Assembly: GCF_964355755.1 (NCBI RefSeq)
Contig: NC_092671.1
Span: 12,814,501-12,878,500 of the forward strand
DNA length: 64,000 bases
Reading direction: 5' to 3'
Origin: Antedon mediterranea
Taxonomy: Eukaryota > Echinodermata > Crinoidea > Comatulida > Antedonidae
Below, piece after piece: positions 61,114 to 64,000 of the stretch. A program made the position numbers and the translations under genes. The first letter of the stretch is position 1, and each line of letters opens with the position of its first letter. Under the pieces are notes generated by a model. It made no database searches. It saw nothing but the letters and a program-made list of their open reading frames with translations, and was not told the DNA's origin.

Positions 61114-63673
61114 TTAGTCTTGTTGCATTGGTGGTGCAGCCAGACGAAGTTGGAAACTTTCTTTCTTTAGAAAACTATTATCCCTGACAAGTTCTACACC
61201 TGAACTTTGACCTGAGCTACGACTGTCCCTGATGACATCGCATAGAATGCCCATCTAATAAGAGATAAAGAAATTATAGATATTTAATATTTCCATTCAT
61301 AAGCAACATATATATATTATATTATTAATAATATTCAAAGGCAAATCACTGAAAAAATGACAATGCTGTGGGTATCAGTGGCTGGATTTCAATGAGATAC
61401 AAAATAAAATAAGCAAAAAGCTAAATCCAAACAATAAAGTACAACAGCAACAAAAATTAGCATAATAACATTTGGTTTGTCTTTGCAGTCTTGTAATACA
61501 ATACAATATCTTACCCTTGATGGACCTTCTGCTTCTTTTTTAAGTAACTTCAATGCTGCTGTTTGCTCTGGATCCAAGGTGTCAAGCTGAAAATAAATTT
61601 GTTTAAATTTACATTTCCTATGTTATTTGTTTATACATCTAATTTATCTATATTTTATACTCTTGAACAAATATAATAAAATAGGTTTAAAGTTTAAAAA
61701 ACAAAGAAACTAGGAGTAGCTCCTTATCTATACCTTATTTGAATAACTCTTTGTTGGTTTTCTAACTTCTGATGAAATTTTATCTTCAGAAAAACTTAAT
61801 CTTGTTGCCTTTTTTTGGTTTGGGTTCTTCCATCGCCTAGATGTATTGCACAATAAACAACTCCAATGGAGCTTCCCTTCGATGAGAGTGGAACAGCCCG
61901 CTGACTGAAGACAGCTTGCATGATAACCATGGATACAACTGCAGAGAAAAATATACTTTATCACAAGCTACTTCTTTCATTTTCGGATGTATTATCAACA
62001 GATATGTGTACATGGGGAAGTCTGATCTACAACCAACTTCAATTATTATTTTAGTTACTTCAAAACTAAGCAAATGAATGTTTGCTTAAACTATACATGT
62101 TATGATCAATGTTTTTGTTAAAAGTGTTGATTTTAATGCAAATCAAATCATTCATTTATTCATTATTACCTGAAAATAATCACATCAGCAGAAGATGAAG
62201 AAGAAAAACGTTGTGTACAGATTGGACAGTGCTCTGCTCTTGAAACAATACCTTTATTTGCAGTACTTGTCAGGTTAGTAAGTGACCAGTACAAATCCTG
62301 CGCAAGCAGTTGGTTTGTAGTGTTTAGCAAAGTCTATAATTATACAGAATGAAATGCATGATAAAAAAGTTTAACGACCTCTAATCAGAGACAATTTTGT
62401 GGCCATTAATTAAGCTATATATGAATCATAACAATATATATAAAAATCTTTTTTCAAAAATCTTACTAAATCAGTTAATACATATAAAACAACAAAAGAG
62501 GTTTGGTTTAAAAAAAATAATGACCTGTTCATAGTTGTATGTATCCAGCATGCCCAATATAAGTTCCTTTATTTCACCAAAGTTACCAGAACTATATGTT
62601 GGATCCTGAAAAAAAACCAATAAATATTAGGATATTAAATACATTCCGGCGTTTAGTACTTCAGAGTGCTATCGAAATACAAGAAAGCTATAGACAAAAA
62701 ATGTATTTGTTTTTTATGCAACAGAATAAAATTACCTGCATTATTTTCTGCAAGATTGATGGTAAAGCTATGTAACCCAGCATACTGTTTAAAACATGAG
62801 TTGTTAACATTTTAAAATCTAAAAGTAAAACAAATTTTATAACAGGTTAACAATAACAATATATTTGCAATTTTGCTGTCTTACTAACAGTCACTACTGT
62901 ACAAGTAATCAATTAATTATTCTACCATTAAAATGTGTTTCCATTTCAGTGCCTTTAAGTTTTCTTTGGGTCATCATCATAAGGTCAAGCAGTGGAAACC
63001 AAATAGACTGAAATGTAGAACAATCAAAAATAATAGTTAAACTTCTTTATATTTACATATATTATAATAATTCACTCTCAGGATATAGTTACATAAACAA
63101 AAACAGTGGTATATTTGTTTCTGTTAAGACTTCCTTCATTCTATGAATTCATGAGGAAAAATGTATATAGGTTTTTGGAGTGAATTCAGACAACAGCCTT
63201 GTACTTGTACTGCTTTATGAGCAAACCTTTTATGTATTCGTCCTAAACAGGAAATGAAATAAGCTATTTACTAGCTATTTGTTAAAACTGATTATTTTGT
63301 TTATGTACTGTTTGTGCCTGAAAATACCTGACGCTGTGGCTCATCCATTACAGAAGAACTTCTCTGACAGAGTTGAACAATCACCATTAATACAGCTTGA
63401 ACATTTGAGATAATTAAACTAACTAAAAAAAAAGAAGAAAAAGCAAGTAATTATTAGATCTTCATATACAATCAAGGAATTACTTCACGATCACGTTCTG
63501 TTATTGACTTTTCGACACTTACTTTTTGCCTTATCTTTCGTATCAACAATGTCTGTATATAGGCAAACTTTCACCTGAAGAGCCTCAATCAGAATTCCAA
63601 ATGCACCTTGAATATCACCTGCCTTCTCAAGCAAGTAAGCTGTTGCATCAGATACCTTGTAGTATCGAACAAT
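61114..63673 (-). CDS. VPS8: VPS8 homologue (CORVET subunit), C-terminal exons
   Basis: Nine minus-strand exons join in frame to 357 residues plus stop, in transcript order: 63523-63673, 63328-63422, 62926-63007, 62736-62818, 62525-62605, 62170-62333, 61734-61938, 61515-61586, 61114-61254. The frame opens with IVRYYKVSDATAYLLEKAGD and GAFGILIEALQVKV, as in the helical repeats of VPS8. It then carries a RING-H2 finger, starting CPIC in exon 62170-62333 and continuing CIHGYHASCLQ and CLLCN in exon 61734-61938, and ends with a conserved short tail. VPS8 is a core subunit of the CORVET tethering complex on early endosomes. The N-terminal WD40-like part lies beyond the right edge; 63674-64000 appears intronic. 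No functional link to the muscle genes is evident. Confidence 0.9.
61341..61450 (+). repeat. Dispersed repeat R4, copy 3
   Basis: The core ctgtgggtatcagtggctgg is nearly identical to copy 2. It lies in the VPS8 intron between exons 61114-61254 and 61515-61586. Confidence 0.55.
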
Positions 63674-64000
63674 CTTGAACAAAAATAAGATATACATAAA
63701 TATACTGAATGATGGGTTATAGGGGACAATAAGAAAATTACAAAAAATGTAATAACTTTGGTTGAAATCTTCAAATAGCAAATCTATTATTTAAATACTA
63801 CTTGATTACTTCAGAATTATCATTAGAAAAACTAAAAATCAATCATATTAATTCCACAGGTTAGAAGACCACAGAGCTGCAGTAGAAAGAAACACACACT
63901 AAAAATGTAGCTAGAGACCATTTGGGAAGTGAACATAATAATAATCTAAAAAACTATTATTATTACTCCTATGACTTTAACATGGTTAATACAATGCGAG

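Overview
The window is an AT-rich, intron-rich animal nuclear locus. The gene content (titin/obscurin-type Ig domains, RhoGEF, myosin light chain kinase type kinases, VPS8), short phase-conserved exons, frequent 'taggccta' words, a 5S-rRNA-derived SINE and several tRNA-derived SINE remnants suggest a non-vertebrate deuterostome, most likely an echinoderm. The species call is inference; the exon models were read directly from reading frames and GT/AG sites and close in phase from end to end.

Three plus-strand genes lie head to tail. (A) 1-16557 is the 3' part of an obscurin/UNC-89-like gene: Ig, two tandem SH3 domains, DH (RhoGEF), PH, a degenerate SH3-like domain, Ig, short acidic tail, stop; it enters from the left edge. 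(B) 22960-36855 is a compact MLCK of smooth-muscle type: Ig, Fn3, kinase, calmodulin-binding tail. It has a candidate internal promoter near 30.3 kb that would give a short Fn3-kinase form starting at 32221. (C) 43268-57433 encodes a second MLCK-like kinase of about 1762 residues: new N-terminus, long disordered region, three Ig domains, kinase, calmodulin-binding-like helix, a 763-residue low-complexity tail with a 42-bp tandem repeat, and a hydrophobic C-terminal segment that looks like a tail anchor.

The order RhoGEF, Ig-Fn3-kinase, Ig-kinase is that of the C-terminal part of obscurin/UNC-89, but here each block has its own stop codon, and B and C have their own start codons. The two kinase domains share six intron positions and phases, so they are products of an old duplication. 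I read the window as an obscurin signalling module broken into three neighbouring transcription units, one of which has become a putative membrane-tethered kinase. Adjacent exons could still be joined by alternative splicing, which only RNA data can settle.

(D) On the minus strand, 61114 to beyond 63673 holds the C-terminal exons of VPS8 (CORVET subunit) with its RING-H2 finger, convergent with gene C. A weaker set of minus-strand exons (37575-42427) between B and C may be the end of a LamG/concanavalin-like gene.

The rest is introns and intergenic DNA with repeats: a four-copy MITE with SRF-type CArG words, a 5'-truncated LINE reverse-transcriptase fragment, tRNA- and 5S-derived SINEs, two other dispersed repeat families, a long AAT microsatellite and a diverged tandem duplication.
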